Shown in pieces: positions 13,678 through 14,540 of a stretch of DNA of 14,540 nt. The position numbers were made by a program, and so were the translations under genes. The notes beneath the pieces were generated by a model, which saw only the letters and a program-made list of their open reading frames with translations, did not search any database and was not told the DNA's origin. Within the stretch, counting starts at the first letter, position 1, and each line of letters opens with the position of its first letter. This DNA is from Methanomassiliicoccales archaeon (GTDB lineage: Archaea; Thermoplasmatota; Thermoplasmata; Methanomassiliicoccales; UBA472), in contig JAJRAL010000107.1 in NCBI GenBank assembly GCA_028679935.1, positions 1 to 14,540 of the forward strand, given 5' to 3'.

Positions 13678-14222
13678 CGTAGCAGCCCTGCCGCCTTCAG
13701 CTCCTCAGTGATCTTGTTCACCGCGGCCTCGACGTCCTGGGGCTTGCGAGCGCCGGTGCAGACTAGCTTGCCAGAGCCGAAAAGGAGCACGACGACCTTG
13801 GGCTCGTCGATACGGTACACGAGACCAGGGAACTGTTCTGGCTCGTACTCGACGCGCTCCAGGCCGAGAGAGATCGCGATCGCGTTCAGGTTGATCTCCT
13901 GACCGAGGTCGCTCGAGGCGACGATGTTCTGCACCTCGATCTTCGGCTCCATCTTGATCTTGATGCCGGCCTTCTCGATCTGCTTGGCCACCTTGTTGAT
14001 GGCGATCTTGACGTGCTCAAGGCTCTTCGCCCCGGTGCAGACGACCTTGCCGCTGCGGAAGAGGAGGGTTGCCGTCTTGGGATCCTTCAGCCTGTAGATC
14101 AGACCGGGGAACTGCTCCGGTTCGTACTCAGCGCCGTCGAGGGCGAGCGCGATTGCTTGCAGGTCGAGTTCCTCTCCCAAGGAGGTGGAGGCTACCACGT
14201 TTTCGATCTTTATTTTGGCCAT
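13674..14222 (-). CDS. tbp: TATA-binding protein (TBP)
   Basis: Basal transcription factor that bends the TATA box and recruits TFB and RNA polymerase; 182 residues. The two pseudo-symmetric repeats are clear: IKIENVVASTSLGEELDL...FPGLIYRLKDPK...LLFRSGKVVCTGAKS (1-92) and IEVQNIVASSDLGQEINL...FPGLVYRIDEPK...LLFGSGKLVCTGARK (93-182). The DNA-intercalating Phe residues in FPGL and LLF are present in both halves. There is no long acidic C-terminal tail. ATG start with GAAGGTG (14228-14234) upstream. First gene of a two-gene unit with the TatD-like hydrolase. Confidence 0.98.
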   Translation of the reverse strand: MAKIKIENVVASTSLGEELDLQAIALALDGAEYEPEQFPGLIYRLKDPKTATLLFRSGKVVCTGAKSLEHVKIAINKVAKQIEKAGIKIKMEPKIEVQNIVASSDLGQEINLNAIAISLGLERVEYEPEQFPGLVYRIDEPKVVVLLFGSGKLVCTGARKPQDVEAAVNKITEELKAAGLLR

Positions 14223-14240
14223 TGGGGCACCTTCTGTCCC

Positions 14241-14262
14241 TATTTAAATATGGATTTATATA
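14241..14262 (-). promoter_or_regulatory. Tandem AT-rich TATA candidates before tbp
   Basis: The minus strand reads AAAAGGCTATATAAATC and then ATATTTAAATAGG. The first (14253-14262), preceded by a BRE-like AAAAGG, would start transcription near 14232. The second (14241-14250) would start it at or beside the ATG. Two strong TATA sites before the TBP gene could allow self-regulation. Confidence 0.6.
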
Positions 14263-14462
14263 GCCTTTTGTCTCAACTCACTCGAAAGACGAGCGCTAGA
14301 CACTGCTCGCTGGCTAGTCCTCTCGACCATCGCTCTGAGGGGGCAGGCATGTTTGGCTCATTGAGGCCTCATTTTAGAGGCAACATCCTTCGATCGCTGA
14401 GGCTCCTCGACGTCTCGTCCACTGCGGACCAACTCGAGCGCAGCATCTCCCGCACCCGCCAA

Positions 14463-14472
14463 TCTTATATAT
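14463..14472 (+). promoter_or_regulatory. Plus-strand TATA element of a gene beyond the right edge
   Basis: TCTTATATATGC on the plus strand, with an expected transcription start near 14493. No coding region of useful length follows before the window ends, so the target gene or RNA lies mostly outside. Between 14263 and 14462 I see only short imperfect hairpins and no supportable gene. Confidence 0.5.
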
Positions 14473-14496
14473 GCTCGGGGTGAATACTGAGGATTC

Positions 14497-14514
14497 GTCC
14501 GACAATGGTCGGAC
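14497..14514. repeat. Perfect 7-bp inverted repeat at the right edge
   Basis: GTCCGAC-AATG-GTCGGAC. It lies directly at or after the transcription start predicted from the TATA at 14463-14472, so it could be an operator or a 5' hairpin of the transcript. Confidence 0.55.
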
Positions 14515-14540
14515 AGCGCGCGCGAAGAGTTGTGTCATGA

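Noticed and set aside
14349..14483. 44-codon plus-strand frame in the gap right of tbp
   Set aside because: Composition shows no recognisable domain, it runs across the TATA-like site, and there is no ribosome binding site.
14505..14540. Eleven-codon reading frame ATG to TGA at the right edge as a leader peptide
   Set aside because: It is very short, starts inside the palindrome and has no ribosome binding site; chance is the simplest explanation.

Overview
The window is a GC-rich, densely packed stretch of an archaeal chromosome. The archaeal assignment rests on the proteins: TATA-binding protein, Orc1/Cdc6, an Spt5 with NGN and KOW domains, a Sec61-gamma type SecE, and archaeal ribosomal proteins L1, L10 (P0), L11 and L12 (P1) with charged P-stalk tails. 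FtsZ, here in two copies, and the order ftsZ-secE-spt5-rpl11-rpl1-rpl10-rpl12 point to a euryarchaeal lineage. A high-GC member of Thermoplasmatota is my best guess, at low confidence. Strong Shine-Dalgarno sites precede several genes, and GTG or TTG starts are common.

Layout. 1-2928: a RimI-type acetyltransferase (-), archaeal asparaginyl-tRNA synthetase (+) and an M20 ArgE/DapE-type hydrolase (-) whose stop overlaps that of asnS. 2942-5373: a GcvT-type aminomethyltransferase with an unusual internal insertion and an Orc1/Cdc6 initiator (both -). 5374-5699: a gene-free gap beside cdc6 with two inverted ORB-like boxes and an imperfect inverted repeat, which I read as a probable replication origin. 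5700-6032: a small helical protein of unknown function (+). 6235-9946: the translation/transcription/secretion cluster on the minus strand (secE-spt5-rpl11, then rpl1-rpl10-rpl12 behind a separate structured leader). 10004-12376: two adjacent paralogous ftsZ genes (-), each with its own TATA element. 12556-12831: acylphosphatase (+). 12832-14222: TBP and a TatD-like hydrolase in a translationally coupled pair (-). 14263-14540: intergenic DNA with a plus-strand promoter-like site and a perfect palindrome at the right edge.

Most of the window is housekeeping: replication initiation, basal transcription and elongation, the P stalk, protein translocation, tRNA charging and cell division. I do not see a defence island, a mobile element or a CRISPR array. 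The items most worth a second look are the Spt5 with a long extra N-terminal beta-rich region, the tandem ftsZ pair with conserved tails, the rpl1 leader hairpin that runs into its ribosome binding site, the candidate origin and the helical protein beside it, and the GcvT insertion.
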